The translations under genes were made by a program, and so were the position numbers. From the NCBI GenBank assembly GCA_012034405.1, contig JAAVLZ010000010.1:53330-117329 (forward strand): DNA of 64,000 nucleotides. The letters run 5' to 3'. A model generated the notes under the pieces. That model searched no databases. It was not told the DNA's origin and worked only from the letters and a program-made list of their open reading frames with translations. Every line of letters begins with the position of its first letter. Positions within the stretch are counted from its first letter, which is position 1. This DNA comes from Oscillospiraceae bacterium HV4-5-C5C. Lineage in GTDB: Bacteria; Bacillota; Clostridia; Saccharofermentanales; Fastidiosipilaceae. This document shows positions 17,437-27,018 of the stretch, one piece after another.

Positions 17437-18939
17437 ATGTCAGATAAGCTACATGATGAGTGTGGGGTCTACGGCATATTTGATGTGTCGCAGCAGCGTG
17501 ATGATGCTGCCAGAATGACGTACTACGGATTGTTCGCGCTTCAGCACCGGGGACAGGAAAGTGCCGGTATTTGCGTCAACAATCAGGGTAAGCTCTTTCT
17601 GCATAAGGAAGAAGGACTGGTAGTAGAAGTCTTTGATGAAATGACTCTGAACCTGATGCCGGGCTTCGCGGCTATCGGACATGTCCGTTACCCGACGCAG
17701 GGGGGCCTGGGCGCTGGACTGGCCATGCCCTTATTGATTAAATCAAGAACGGGGCAGATTGCGCTGGCTCATAACGGTACCATCACCAATGCTGAAGAAC
17801 TGCGCAGCCGGCTGGAAGATAACGGTGCGGTCTTCCAGACTACCTCGGATTCAGAAGTTATGCTGTCATTACTGGCCCGTAACCGGATCCTGACAGATCG
17901 CATTGAAGATGCGGTGTTTATGATGATGGCTGAGCTTAAGGGATCATACTCCCTGACTATTATGACCGCTGGCAAAGTGATCGGCGTCCGTGACCCGCTG
18001 GGAATCCGGCCGCTGTGTCTGGGCCGGGTGGATAATTCGTATATTCTGGCTTCAGAATCCTGTGCTATCCAGGCGGTTGGCGGTACTTTTATCAGGGATA
18101 TTGACCCGGGAGAAGTGGTGACGATTTCAAAACAAGGTCTGGCATCGGAACGGCTGCAGAGTCTGGAGGCAAAAAGCTGCCGGTCAGCCGGCAGATTATG
18201 CCTGTTTGAGTTTGTCTATTTTGCGCGGCCTGACAGTACTATCGACGGATGTAATGTCTTTGCCTCGCGCTATGAGGCGGGCAGAGAGCTGGCCGTACAG
18301 GCGCCGGCTGAGGCAGACCTGGTGATCGGAGCGCCTGATTCCGGTCTGACTGCCGCCATGGGTTTTGCGGAAGCCAGCGGTTTGCCTTACGCGCAGGGTA
18401 TTCTGAAAAACCGCTATGTCGGCCGTACTTTTATACAGCCCACGCAGATGCAGCGGGAACTGGCTGTTTCCATGAAATTCAGCGCCCTGGCGCCTTCTGT
18501 TAAAGGCAAACGCCTGGTTATGGTGGATGATTCTGTCGTGAGAGGGACGACGACCCGACACGTCATTAACATGCTAAAACAAGCTGGGGCGCTGGAAGTT
18601 CACATGCGGGTAGCTTCTCCGCCGGTCGCTTATCCTTGTTACTATGGGATTGACACGCCGGCACAAGAAGAGCTTTCTGCCAGTCATATGAGCCGGGAAG
18701 CCCTGCGCCAGCTGATTGAGGCTGACAGCTTAGCCTTTCTGAGCCTGGCAGGTTTAAAACGCAGTCTGAAAGGGCTGACGATGGGCAGCTGCAGCAGCTG
18801 CTTTGACGGCAGCTTCCCGGCCGGTGCTCCTGCCCGGGCCATGTCCGAACTGAAAAAGGTCGATCTGGCAGCCCAGGGTTACCCTGAGACCGAAGAAATG
18901 GCCGCCGCCTTCCTGACTCAGAGCAAGGAGGTCGGTTAA
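17437..18939 (+). CDS. purF: Amidophosphoribosyltransferase
   Basis: First committed step of purine synthesis, making phosphoribosylamine from PRPP and glutamine. The sequence starts MSDKLHDECGVYG, so the short propeptide precedes the catalytic Cys9. The PRPP loop is VMVDDSVVRGTT. Candidate Fe-S cluster cysteines (CYYGID and CSSC) match the Bacillus-type oxygen-sensitive enzyme. GGAGGG sits before the ATG. Its TAA overlaps the purN ATG (TAATG). Confidence 0.97.
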   Translation: MSDKLHDECGVYGIFDVSQQRDDAARMTYYGLFALQHRGQESAGICVNNQGKLFLHKEEGLVVEVFDEMTLNLMPGFAAIGHVRYPTQGGLGAGLAMPLLIKSRTGQIALAHNGTITNAEELRSRLEDNGAVFQTTSDSEVMLSLLARNRILTDRIEDAVFMMMAELKGSYSLTIMTAGKVIGVRDPLGIRPLCLGRVDNSYILASESCAIQAVGGTFIRDIDPGEVVTISKQGLASERLQSLEAKSCRSAGRLCLFEFVYFARPDSTIDGCNVFASRYEAGRELAVQAPAEADLVIGAPDSGLTAAMGFAEASGLPYAQGILKNRYVGRTFIQPTQMQRELAVSMKFSALAPSVKGKRLVMVDDSVVRGTTTRHVINMLKQAGALEVHMRVASPPVAYPCYYGIDTPAQEELSASHMSREALRQLIEADSLAFLSLAGLKRSLKGLTMGSCSSCFDGSFPAGAPARAMSELKKVDLAAQGYPETEEMAAAFLTQSKEVG

Positions 18940-19595
18940 TGCCTGATACCTTTAAGGTCGCCGTCCTGGTATCTGGCGGCGGCACCAATCTGGCTGCGCT
19001 GATCAGAAGCCAGCAGGAGCAGCAGCTGGGACCGGCCAGACTATGCGCGGTGATAGCATCCAGGCCATCAGCCCTGGCTCTGGACAAAGCCAGAGCCGCT
19101 GGCTTGCCGACAGCAGTAGTCTGCCGCCGGGATTATATTTCGCAGTCAGATTATGATGCCGCATTGCTGCAGAAGCTGGCGGTTTATCAGCCGGACCTGC
19201 TTGTACTGGCTGGCTTTTTGACCCGGCTGGGACCGGATTTTATTCATCATTATGAGCGCCGGATTATCAATATCCATCCTTCGCTGTTGCCTAGTTTTGG
19301 CGGACCTGGCTTTTATGGCCTGCGCCCTCATCGGGGTGTCCTGGATTATGGCTGTAAAATAACCGGAGCGACCGTGCACTTTGTCGATGCAGACTATGAT
19401 CACGGCCCGATTTTACTGCAAAAACCAGTAACCGTTCAGCCGGAGGATACGCCTGAGCTCCTGCAGGCAAGAGTCATGCGGGAGGCAGAATGGCTCATCT
19501 TGCCTGCTTGTGTCCGGGCGATTGCGGAAAACCGCGTCGTCTGGAAAGACGGGCAGGCCAATATCATTGAACAACGGGTGCAGCCCGGTTTATAG
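18939..19595 (+). CDS. purN: Phosphoribosylglycinamide formyltransferase
   Basis: Transfers a formyl group from 10-formyl-THF to GAR. VSGGGTNLAALI binds the phosphate, IHPSLLPSFGG contains the catalytic His, and ATVHFVDADYDHGPIL carries the catalytic Asp. 218 aa. The ribosome site (AAGGAGG) is inside the end of purF. In many Firmicutes purM lies between purF and purN; it is absent here. Confidence 0.95.
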   Translation: MPDTFKVAVLVSGGGTNLAALIRSQQEQQLGPARLCAVIASRPSALALDKARAAGLPTAVVCRRDYISQSDYDAALLQKLAVYQPDLLVLAGFLTRLGPDFIHHYERRIINIHPSLLPSFGGPGFYGLRPHRGVLDYGCKITGATVHFVDADYDHGPILLQKPVTVQPEDTPELLQARVMREAEWLILPACVRAIAENRVVWKDGQANIIEQRVQPGL

Positions 19596-19663
19596 GTTAT
19601 CAGCCGGATGGACAGGCTGCCGTAGCTGACGCCTCCGGTTCGCAACAGAAAGGATCAGAGGAA

Positions 19664-21226
19664 ATGAAACGAGCATTGATCAGTGTGTCAGATAAACAAG
19701 GTCTGGAAGAATTCTCCCATGGCCTGATTCAGGCTGGCTGGCAGTTACTGTCTACCGGCGGTACAGCAGCGGCCTTAAGAGGCTATGGCCTGCCGGTGAC
19801 CGACGTAGCTGAGGTAACCGGGTTTCCGGAATGTCTGGACGGAAGAGTCAAGACCCTGCACCCGGCTGTTCATGCCGGAATTCTGGCCCGCCGTGATCTT
19901 CCGGAGCATATGGAGACCTTACACAAGCTGAACATTGAACCGATCGATCTGGTGGTGGTGAATCTTTATCCATTCAAGCAGACAGTCAGCCGTCCTGCCG
20001 CCGGTTTTGATGAGTGTATAGAGAATATTGATATCGGCGGACCCACTCTGCTGCGGGCGGCAGCTAAAAATCACTCAGCTGTGACCGTCGTCTGTGATCC
20101 GGCTGATTATGCCCAGGTTTTGGCTCAGCTGCAGACTCGCGGGGAAACCACGCTTGAATTCAGACGGGAATTAGCCGCCAAGGTTTTTGCTCATACTGCG
20201 GCCTATGACAGCCTGATTGCTGATTATCTGCACGGTCAAACGGCGAAAGCTGCTGGAACAGCCAGGGCTGAGCTCTTTCCGGAACAACTGACCCTGACGT
20301 TTGAAAAGCAGCAGGATCTCCGTTATGGTGAAAACAGTCATCAGTCCGCTGCTTTTTACAAAGTTCCTCTGCTCCATCAGGGCTCTTTACCGGGCGCCGT
20401 GCAGCTGCACGGTAAAGAACTCAGTTACAATAACATCTCTGACGCGGATGCCGCGCTGGCCATGCTCAGAGAATTTGAACGGCCGGCGGTCGTGGCGGTG
20501 AAACACGCCAATCCTTGCGGCATTGCGGTACGGGATAACCTGGATGAAGCCTGGGATAAGGCCTACGAAGCTGATCCGGTGTCCATTTTTGGCGGCATTG
20601 TAGCTGCTAATCGCGAAATCACCGCAGCTATGGCCGAAAAAATGTCCCATATATTCCTGGAAATCGTCATTGCGCCATCGTTCAGTGCAGAAGCTCTGAC
20701 TATTCTGGAAAAAAAGAAAAATATCCGCCTGCTACAGTTGCCTGTTCTGAAAAGTGGAGCCATTGACGGCCAGCTGATCTATAAAAGCGTTTATGACGGT
20801 CTGCTGATTCAGACGGCAGATAACACGCTTTGGGATGAATCCGCCCTGTGCTGCGTCACCCAGGCGCAGCCGGATCCGGAGGCCTGGAAGGATGCAGCCT
20901 TTGGGATGACGGTGGTCAAGCATGTCAAATCCAATGGCATCTGCGTGGTTAAAAACGAGCAGACCCTGGGTATCGGTCCGGGACAGGTAAACCGTATTAC
21001 CGCGGCGGAAATAGCGTTAAAACAGGCGGGAGATAAAGCCCGTGGAGCGGTGCTGGCTTCTGATGCCTTCTTTCCGTTTGATGATTGTGTCAGACTGGCG
21101 GCCCGTTACGGCATCCAAACCGTGGTGCAGCCGGGCGGTTCGCTGAAAGATCAGGATTCCATCAAAGCTTGTGACGAATTGGATATCTGCATGCTGATGA
21201 CCGGTACCAGACACTTCAGACATTAA
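19664..21226 (+). CDS. purH: Bifunctional AICAR transformylase / IMP cyclohydrolase
   Basis: Last two steps of IMP synthesis. The N-terminal IMP cyclohydrolase domain carries LDGRVKTLHPAVHAGIL, and the AICAR formyltransferase domain has KHANPCGIAV (catalytic Lys-His), DPVSIFGGIVAANR and the C-terminal SDAFFPFDDCV. 520 aa, full length. The ATG has AGAGGAA 4-8 bp upstream. Confidence 0.97.
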   Translation: MKRALISVSDKQGLEEFSHGLIQAGWQLLSTGGTAAALRGYGLPVTDVAEVTGFPECLDGRVKTLHPAVHAGILARRDLPEHMETLHKLNIEPIDLVVVNLYPFKQTVSRPAAGFDECIENIDIGGPTLLRAAAKNHSAVTVVCDPADYAQVLAQLQTRGETTLEFRRELAAKVFAHTAAYDSLIADYLHGQTAKAAGTARAELFPEQLTLTFEKQQDLRYGENSHQSAAFYKVPLLHQGSLPGAVQLHGKELSYNNISDADAALAMLREFERPAVVAVKHANPCGIAVRDNLDEAWDKAYEADPVSIFGGIVAANREITAAMAEKMSHIFLEIVIAPSFSAEALTILEKKKNIRLLQLPVLKSGAIDGQLIYKSVYDGLLIQTADNTLWDESALCCVTQAQPDPEAWKDAAFGMTVVKHVKSNGICVVKNEQTLGIGPGQVNRITAAEIALKQAGDKARGAVLASDAFFPFDDCVRLAARYGIQTVVQPGGSLKDQDSIKACDELDICMLMTGTRHFRH

Positions 21227-21290
21227 TACGACTGAGAATAAGAATCTGCCGCAGGCAGACTGAGATTGCACAGGAGGTAAGCTTAGCGGA

Positions 21291-22595
21291 ATGAAAGCAT
21301 TGAATAATACGGTTATAGTGGTCGGCGGCGGCGGAAGAGAAGCCGCTCTGGCCAGACAACTGGCGCAAAGCCCGCGGGTAGGCCAGGTTATAGTCGCTCC
21401 CGGTAACGCTGGTGTTCTGGGCTTTGCTAAAACCGCGCCGGTCGCGGTGACCGATCTGGCAGGGCAGGTCAGACTGGCCCGGGATCTGCAGGCTGATCTG
21501 GTGGTAGTCGCTCCGGATGATCCTTTGGCGCTGGGTCTGACTGACCGGCTGCTGGAGGCCGGTATTATGGCTTTTGGCCCCAGACAGGCAGCAGCCCGTC
21601 TGGAAAGCAGCAAGTCATTTGCCAAGACGGTGATGCGTGAAGCCGGCATCCCGACAGCCAGATCTGTGATCTGTGATAATCTGGCGGCTGCCCGGGATTA
21701 TGCGCAGACCTGCGACCTCCCGGTAGTCGTCAAAGCCGATGGCCTGGCTTTAGGCAAGGGCGTTTTTATCTGCCAGACCCGGGCTGAAGCCCTGGAGGCG
21801 GTCACCAGCCTTATGGATCTGCACGCGTTCGGACAGGCTGGTAATACCTTATTGTTTGAAGAATGCCTGAACGGGCCGGAACTGACAGTTCTGCTTTTCA
21901 CGGACGGCGTTCACTATGCCCTTATGCCGCCTTCGCGCGATCATAAACGAGCCCAGGATGGCGATCGGGGCCCCAATACCGGCGGTATGGGCGTGGTGGT
22001 GCCGGGCGCCAGACTGAGCGAGCCTGAGTGGCAGCTTATCCGGCAGCAGATTATCGAGCCGACTTTAAAACTGATGCAGGACCGCCGTACGCCGTTTTGT
22101 GGAGTATTATATGTGGGTCTGATGCTGACTCAGCAGGGACCTAAAGTTATAGAATACAACGCTCGTTTCGGCGATCCTGAATGCCAGACCGTTTTGCCGC
22201 TGCTGCAGACCGATTTGCTGGATATCCTGGAAGCTTGTACAGCCGGAACGCTGGATGAGATCGAGCTCAGCTGGAAGGCTGCTGCCAGCTGTTGTGTAGT
22301 AATGGCGTCTGGCGGATATCCGGGTTCCTATCAGAAAGGCAGGGAAATCAGCGGGCTTGAAGCTGCGGAGCGGCTCTCGGGTGTAACGGTATATCAGGCG
22401 GGGACTGCGCTGGATTACCAGGGCCGGCTGATAACGGCGGGGGGCAGAGTGCTGGATGTGGTGGCTACAGCGCCTGACTTGGCTGACGCCATCCGTCAGG
22501 CCTACAAAGCAGTGGACGCCATCCATTTTGATCAGGCCTACTATCGCCGGGATATCGGCGGAAGCGATAATCCGCTGCTTAAGGAGGCGCGCTGA
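21291..22595 (+). CDS. purD: Phosphoribosylamine-glycine ligase
   Basis: ATP-grasp enzyme joining phosphoribosylamine and glycine. The N-terminal GGGGREAALA motif is followed by KADGLALGKGVF, GPELTVLLF, and the C-terminal EYNARFGDPECQ motif with metal ligands. 434 aa. The AGGAGG ribosome site is 13 bp from the ATG, longer than usual. The stop overlaps nadD (TGATG). Confidence 0.96.
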   Translation: MKALNNTVIVVGGGGREAALARQLAQSPRVGQVIVAPGNAGVLGFAKTAPVAVTDLAGQVRLARDLQADLVVVAPDDPLALGLTDRLLEAGIMAFGPRQAAARLESSKSFAKTVMREAGIPTARSVICDNLAAARDYAQTCDLPVVVKADGLALGKGVFICQTRAEALEAVTSLMDLHAFGQAGNTLLFEECLNGPELTVLLFTDGVHYALMPPSRDHKRAQDGDRGPNTGGMGVVVPGARLSEPEWQLIRQQIIEPTLKLMQDRRTPFCGVLYVGLMLTQQGPKVIEYNARFGDPECQTVLPLLQTDLLDILEACTAGTLDEIELSWKAAASCCVVMASGGYPGSYQKGREISGLEAAERLSGVTVYQAGTALDYQGRLITAGGRVLDVVATAPDLADAIRQAYKAVDAIHFDQAYYRRDIGGSDNPLLKEAR

Positions 22596-23794
22596 TGCGC
22601 CTGGGCTATTTTGGAGGAACCTTTGATCCGGTGCACCTGAGTCATGCCGCTTTAATTAAGCTGGCGCGAAGCCAGCTGCAGCTGGATCAGGTAATGGTCA
22701 TGCCGGCAGGGAATCCCTACCACAAGGCCGATACCGGCATCAGTTGCATGACTTATCGCTACCGCATGTGTGAACTGGCTTTTGCCGGACAGGCTGATAC
22801 TCAAATATCGCAGATAGAGCTCCGCCGCCTGAAACCGTCTTTTACATATGAGACCATTGCCCAGATAAAGGCAGGACTTGCTGCTGAGGATCAGATATTT
22901 TTGCTTTGCGGTTCGGATATTCTTAAAGATCTGGCGCGCTGGTATGATGTGGCGGATCTGCTGAAATTGGTTACGCTGGCAGTCGCACCCCGCCGGGGGA
23001 CTGATCAGAACCAGGCTGAACTGGAAGCGCAGAGACTGCAGCAGACGCTGGGACTGCGTTATGTCTTCCTTAACCAGGCGCTGGCGGAGGATGCTTCCCA
23101 TGATATACGGGAAAGAATTGCCCGGCATGATGACAGTGCCTGGGCCAGTTTAAATCCGGAGGTGGCTGCTTTTATCCAAAAACACCAGCTTTACCAAAAG
23201 GAAGAAATACTTGAGACGGTGAGCCAGAGTGTCAGGGTAAAGCTGCCTGAGTATGAGGCCAGACTATACAATTATATCCATGTTCCCCGGATCATTCATT
23301 CATTGGATACCATGTTTTATGCGCTGCAGCTGGCCAGCCGGTTTGGCGTGGATCCGGATCAGACTGCTGTAGCGGCCTTGTTGCATGATTTTGCCAAGGA
23401 ACAGACACTTCAGCTCATGCGGGAGTGGTCTGTGACGATCCCGGCCGCCATGCGGCAAAGTGAAGCCACCTGGCACGGACCAGTAGCTGCCCAGCTGATT
23501 GGCCGCTTGTTTGATGTTCATGATCAGGCCATTGAACAGGCAATCTGTTATCATACTGTTTTAAGGGCGGAAGCTTCGCCTTTGGATAAAATAATATATC
23601 TGGCGGATAAACTTGAACCGGGAAGAACCTACAGCGATCTGGCCCCCCTCAGACAAATCGCTGAGACGGATCTGGATCAGGCAGTAGCGGCCTGTCTCAA
23701 AGCAGCTGCGCAGCATCTTCAAACCAGCGGTCAGGTCATGAACCCGCTGAGCCAGGCAGCGCTGAGGGATATATTCGTTCAGCCAGATGATTGA
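22595..23794 (+). CDS. nadD: NadD-YqeK fusion: nicotinate-nucleotide adenylyltransferase plus HD-domain Ap4A hydrolase
   Basis: Residues 1-200 are the NadD nucleotidyltransferase for NAD synthesis: GYFGGTFDPVHLSH (HxxH-type ATP motif, HLGH to HLSH), then GSDILKDLARWYD and the C-terminal SHDIRERI. After a linker, about residues 215-399 match YqeK, with an HD phosphohydrolase signature (LLHDFAKEQ) and YLADKLEPGRTY. In most Firmicutes these are two adjacent genes (nadD-yqeK-rsfS), and here they are one frame, still followed by rsfS. Confidence 0.92.
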   Translation: MRLGYFGGTFDPVHLSHAALIKLARSQLQLDQVMVMPAGNPYHKADTGISCMTYRYRMCELAFAGQADTQISQIELRRLKPSFTYETIAQIKAGLAAEDQIFLLCGSDILKDLARWYDVADLLKLVTLAVAPRRGTDQNQAELEAQRLQQTLGLRYVFLNQALAEDASHDIRERIARHDDSAWASLNPEVAAFIQKHQLYQKEEILETVSQSVRVKLPEYEARLYNYIHVPRIIHSLDTMFYALQLASRFGVDPDQTAVAALLHDFAKEQTLQLMREWSVTIPAAMRQSEATWHGPVAAQLIGRLFDVHDQAIEQAICYHTVLRAEASPLDKIIYLADKLEPGRTYSDLAPLRQIAETDLDQAVAACLKAAAQHLQTSGQVMNPLSQAALRDIFVQPDD

Positions 23795-24188
23795 ATCGCT
23801 GAGCGATTTTCAGTACGAAAAGCAGCAAGACATGTCAAAGAGAAGGATGGACATAATTTTGAGCATTGAAGAGCAGGTTAGCCTGGCAAAGCAGGCATTG
23901 GAAGACAAGAAGGGCAAGGACATTAAAACTTATGACCTGAGGCATAAAAGCTCGCTGGCAGATTATTTTATTGTCGCCAGCGCAAGTTCCTTACCGCAGA
24001 TCAAAACACTGGCCGATGAGGTTGAGGGCCGGCTGGAGCAGGAAGCGGCAGGCCTGCGTCCGGCGCATGTTGAGGGGCGAGACAGCGGCCACTGGGTATT
24101 GCTGGATTATCACGATTTTGTGGTACACCTGTTTTTAGATAAAGACAGGGAGTATTACAGTCTGGATAAACTTTGGGACCGGCCCTGA
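23787..24188 (+). CDS. rsfS: Ribosomal silencing factor RsfS
   Basis: Binds uL14 on the 50S subunit and blocks subunit joining in starvation. The core fits the DUF143 family: DLRHKSSLADYFIVASASS, HVEGRDSGHWVLLDYHDFVVHLF. The start is uncertain: ATG 23787 overlaps the nadD stop (ATGA type), but ATG 23832, ATG 23847 or TTG 23859 (with AGAAGGA upstream) would give the usual length. The core domain starts at SIEEQV. Confidence 0.92.
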   Translation: MIESLSDFQYEKQQDMSKRRMDIILSIEEQVSLAKQALEDKKGKDIKTYDLRHKSSLADYFIVASASSLPQIKTLADEVEGRLEQEAAGLRPAHVEGRDSGHWVLLDYHDFVVHLFLDKDREYYSLDKLWDRP

Positions 24189-24334
24189 GTCAGGCGCGCC
24201 GCTTTGTGTTGCCGCCAGCGTATGACTGTCAGCTTTTGCCTTGATTTGTCGGCCTTTTGCTTAAGCATAAGATAACTGCCTGTTATCCTTAATACTGAAA
24301 GAGCGATGTAAACGCAGTCAGGAGGGATAAGGCT

Positions 24335-25135
24335 ATGTCAGCAAATAAGCAGCCATTTGCGCGTCAGGTTATCAAAGCTGCGGCCGTGGTCTTGCTTTTT
24401 AGTTTGGCCGCGCTGGCTTTTTCAGGGTATGATAAATACGTGGCAGGCGCGCAGCCAGCTTTTGTCTATGAAAAGGTTGAATCCGGTGAAATGACGGTGG
24501 AGACTGCGCCGGAAACTGAAACGGGGAGCTACGGTGATTCAGATACCGGCAGCAGTCAGACCCATTCAGCTGGGAGTGTTGCCGGCCAGCCTGAGTACGG
24601 TCAGACCCAGACGGTCCCGCTGGCCGGTCAGGAACCATCTGAGCCGGACAGCCAGATCACGGTACACATCAGCGGCGCGGTTCAGAATCCGGGAGTATAT
24701 ACCCTGGCCCAGGACAGCATACTGAATGATTTAGTAACCAAAGCTGGCGGTCTGTCTGAAAATGCGGCGGCGGATTATGTCAATTTAGCTATGCTGTTGC
24801 AGGATCACAGCCTGGTCCGGGTCCCATTTGCGGATGAAGTGACGGATAGTGAACCACCTGGCAGTCTGCTGGTTCAGTCTTCCGGAACCGCGGCCGAACC
24901 GGCAGCGGCCGGGAAGCCGGAGACAGACGCTTCTGAACAGCAGCTGATTGATATCAACAGCGCCGGGTGGGAGGAACTGACTGCTTTACCAGGAATAGGT
25001 GAAAGCTATGCCCGCGCAATTGTCAAAAATCGGGAGGCCTACGGACCGTTTACATCGCCTGAGGATATCATGCGGGTAACCGGCATTAAAGAAAAAAAGT
25101 TTGAGCAAATTAAGGACCTGATCTGCGCTCGGTAG
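24335..25135 (+). CDS. comEA: ComEA-like helix-hairpin-helix DNA-binding membrane protein
   Basis: Competence DNA receptor type. A transmembrane segment (about residues 15-33) anchors the protein. Next comes a Gly/Ser/Thr/Glu-rich linker, an SLBB domain (ITVHISGAVQNPGVY, about 108-165), a second linker and two helix-hairpin-helix motifs at the end (DINSAGWEELTALPGIGESYARAI, then MRVTGIKEKKFEQI). 266 aa. No comEC/comFA next to it, so natural transformation cannot be concluded. Confidence 0.88.
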   Translation: MSANKQPFARQVIKAAAVVLLFSLAALAFSGYDKYVAGAQPAFVYEKVESGEMTVETAPETETGSYGDSDTGSSQTHSAGSVAGQPEYGQTQTVPLAGQEPSEPDSQITVHISGAVQNPGVYTLAQDSILNDLVTKAGGLSENAAADYVNLAMLLQDHSLVRVPFADEVTDSEPPGSLLVQSSGTAAEPAAAGKPETDASEQQLIDINSAGWEELTALPGIGESYARAIVKNREAYGPFTSPEDIMRVTGIKEKKFEQIKDLICAR

Positions 25136-25232
25136 CTCAGGGTATCAAGCGTTAAAAGAAACAGCGCCGCGCAGTATTCAGCGCTATCCTAAAAAAGGAT
25201 CAAATATCAAGCAGGTAAAGAAGGATGAGATT

Positions 25233-26063
25233 ATGAGTCAGACTGATAAAATTTTTCAGGCCAACTGCAAGCAAATACTTAGTCAGGGGGTTTCAGATGA
25301 ACATTTGCCGGTCAGGCCTCACTGGGCTGATGGGACGCCGGCGCATACCCTTAAGTGCTTTGGTATAGTCAACCGCTACGATTTAAGCCGGGAGTTTCCC
25401 CTGCTGACCATCCGGAAGATGAATTTCAATACCCTGGCAGATGAGATTTTGTGGATCTGGCAGAAAAAATCAAATAATATTCATGATCTCAACAGTCATA
25501 TCTGGGATAGCTGGGCGGATGAAAATGGCTCGATCGGCAAAGCTTATGGTTACCAGTTGGGGGTAAAGAATCAATATAAGGAAGGTTGGTTTGATCAGGT
25601 CGATCGGGTCTTGTTTGACCTGAAACATAATCCGGGCAGCCGCAGAATTATGACCAATCTTTATAATTTTGCGGATTTACATGAGATGAATCTCTATCCC
25701 TGTGCCTACAGTATGACTTTTAATGTGAGCGGTAACCGCCTGAACGCTATTCTGAACCAACGTTCTCAGGACATGCTGGCCGCCAATAATTTCAACGTCG
25801 CTCAGTACGCGCTGCTGGTAATGATGTTTGCCCAGGTATCTGATCTGTTACCCGGGGAGTTTTTGCACGTCATTGCTGACGCCCATATTTATGACCGACA
25901 TATTCCTATTGTAGAGGATCTGATTGATCGCCCCGACTATCCGGCTCCAACTCTGACTTTGGATCCGGATATCAAGAACTTTTATGACTTTACGCTGGAC
26001 AGCTTCAAGTTAACCAACTATGAACATGGACCCGCGGTTCCTCGCTTTGAGGTAGCCATATGA
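25233..26063 (+). CDS. thyA: Thymidylate synthase
   Basis: Methylates dUMP to dTMP with 5,10-methylene-THF. The catalytic Cys is in LYPCAYSMTF; QRSQDMLAANNFNVAQYALL matches the dUMP and folate-binding helix. 276 aa. Stop overlaps dfrA (ATGA), a functional pair because ThyA oxidises folate that DfrA re-reduces. Relatively divergent around the VIADAHIYDRHI segment compared with E. coli ThyA. Confidence 0.93.
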   Translation: MSQTDKIFQANCKQILSQGVSDEHLPVRPHWADGTPAHTLKCFGIVNRYDLSREFPLLTIRKMNFNTLADEILWIWQKKSNNIHDLNSHIWDSWADENGSIGKAYGYQLGVKNQYKEGWFDQVDRVLFDLKHNPGSRRIMTNLYNFADLHEMNLYPCAYSMTFNVSGNRLNAILNQRSQDMLAANNFNVAQYALLVMMFAQVSDLLPGEFLHVIADAHIYDRHIPIVEDLIDRPDYPAPTLTLDPDIKNFYDFTLDSFKLTNYEHGPAVPRFEVAI

Positions 26064-26593
26064 GCTTGTCCACCGCAAATGGCGAATTAGCACCGCCGCT
26101 GACGTTGATAGCCGCCGTGGACCAAAACTGGGCGCTGGGCCGTGACGGTAAACTGCTGCTGCCAATCAGGACTGATTTGCGCCATTTCCGCTGCCTGACC
26201 TTAAATAGCGTGGTGATCCTGGGACGCAAGACCCTGGACACTTTCCCGGGCGGCCGTCCGCTGGCAAAACGGGTCAACATCATCCTCTCACAAAGCCTTG
26301 GGCATATAGACGGCGCGCAAACCGCCGGTTCAGTCGATGCTGCCCTGCGACTGGCCGCTCAGTATGACAAGCCCTGCTTTATCATTGGCGGGGCCAGTGT
26401 TTACCGGCAGTTCCTGCCTTATTGTTCCCGGGCGGAAATCACCCGGATTGAATATAGCTTCCCAGAGGCAGACGCGTTTTTACCAGACCTGGATCAGGAT
26501 GAGGACTGGCAGCAAATCAGCTGTTCCGCGCCTTACCTTGACACCGACAGCAAACTCAGCTTCTGCTTCTGCCATTATGTCAGAAAGTCATGA
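26060..26593 (+). CDS. dfrA: Dihydrofolate reductase
   Basis: NADPH-dependent reduction of dihydrofolate. Family motifs: ALGRDGKLLLPIRTDLRHFR (substrate loop), VILGRKTLDTFPGGRPL (NADPH binding) and IIGGASVYRQFLP. 177 aa. Coupled to thyA by an ATGA overlap. The usual Trp of the L-P-W stretch is replaced (LLLPIRTDL), a small departure from common bacterial enzymes. Confidence 0.94.
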   Translation: MSLSTANGELAPPLTLIAAVDQNWALGRDGKLLLPIRTDLRHFRCLTLNSVVILGRKTLDTFPGGRPLAKRVNIILSQSLGHIDGAQTAGSVDAALRLAAQYDKPCFIIGGASVYRQFLPYCSRAEITRIEYSFPEADAFLPDLDQDEDWQQISCSAPYLDTDSKLSFCFCHYVRKS

Positions 26594-26712
26594 TCAGCTC
26601 ACCGCAAGGGTCCGGCTAACTGAAACAGCTGACCGCCCGCTGGATGCTATCCAGGGAATTGTAAAGAAATCTGCGATTTACTTTACATAACGACAAAAAT
26701 TATCGCTGGCTA

Positions 26713-26741
26713 TTGACACAAGCGCTTTATCTGAGTAGTAT
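26713..26741 (+). promoter_or_regulatory. Sigma-A promoter of tRNA-Pro(CGG)
   Basis: TTGACA and TAGTAT hexamers with a 17-bp spacer. The same TTGACA-N17-TAGTAT combination is seen before the tRNA-Leu/tRNA-fMet genes. Confidence 0.85.
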
Positions 26742-26754
26742 TAGAACTCGCAAT

Positions 26755-26830
26755 CGGGGTGTGGCTCAGGTGGTAGAGCGCTTGGTTCGGGACCAAGAGG
26801 CCGGAAGTTCGAGTCTTCTCACTCCGACCA
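26755..26830 (+). tRNA. tRNA-Pro, anticodon CGG
   Basis: Complete 76-nt cloverleaf with encoded CCA. The acceptor stem pairs CGGGGTG with CACTCCG, the anticodon stem CTTGG/CCAAG encloses TTCGGGA, and the T-loop is TTCGAGT. It reads CCG codons. A promoter lies just upstream and a terminator begins at the next base. Confidence 0.95.
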
Positions 26831-26860
26831 AAGCTGTCAGTTTATCTGACAGCTTTTTTG
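26831..26860 (+). terminator. Intrinsic terminator of tRNA-Pro(CGG)
   Basis: AAGCTGTCAG-TTTAT-CTGACAGCTT hairpin followed by T residues. Confidence 0.92.
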
Positions 26861-26973
26861 CGTTTACAACGGAACTGCTCAGGCCTTTCACTGCCCTGAA
26901 CAGCAACCGCTTCCTGCATCCGCGGCATATAAACCTGTAATGATACACAGGTTTTCGCCAATTCTAGTTACTA

Positions 26974-26982
26974 TGCTATAAT
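26974..26982 (+). promoter_or_regulatory. ileS promoter P1 (extended -10)
   Basis: TGCTATAAT without a clear -35. It would start transcription near 26989, giving a 150-nt leader ahead of ileS. Confidence 0.6.
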
Positions 26983-27018
26983 AAACATCAACGCGGTCAG
27001 AGGGCTGCCCGGGTCGGT

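Noticed and set aside
21244..21260. TCTGCC-GCA-GGCAGA hairpin before purD
   Set aside because: Too small for a terminator and without U-run; possibly chance.
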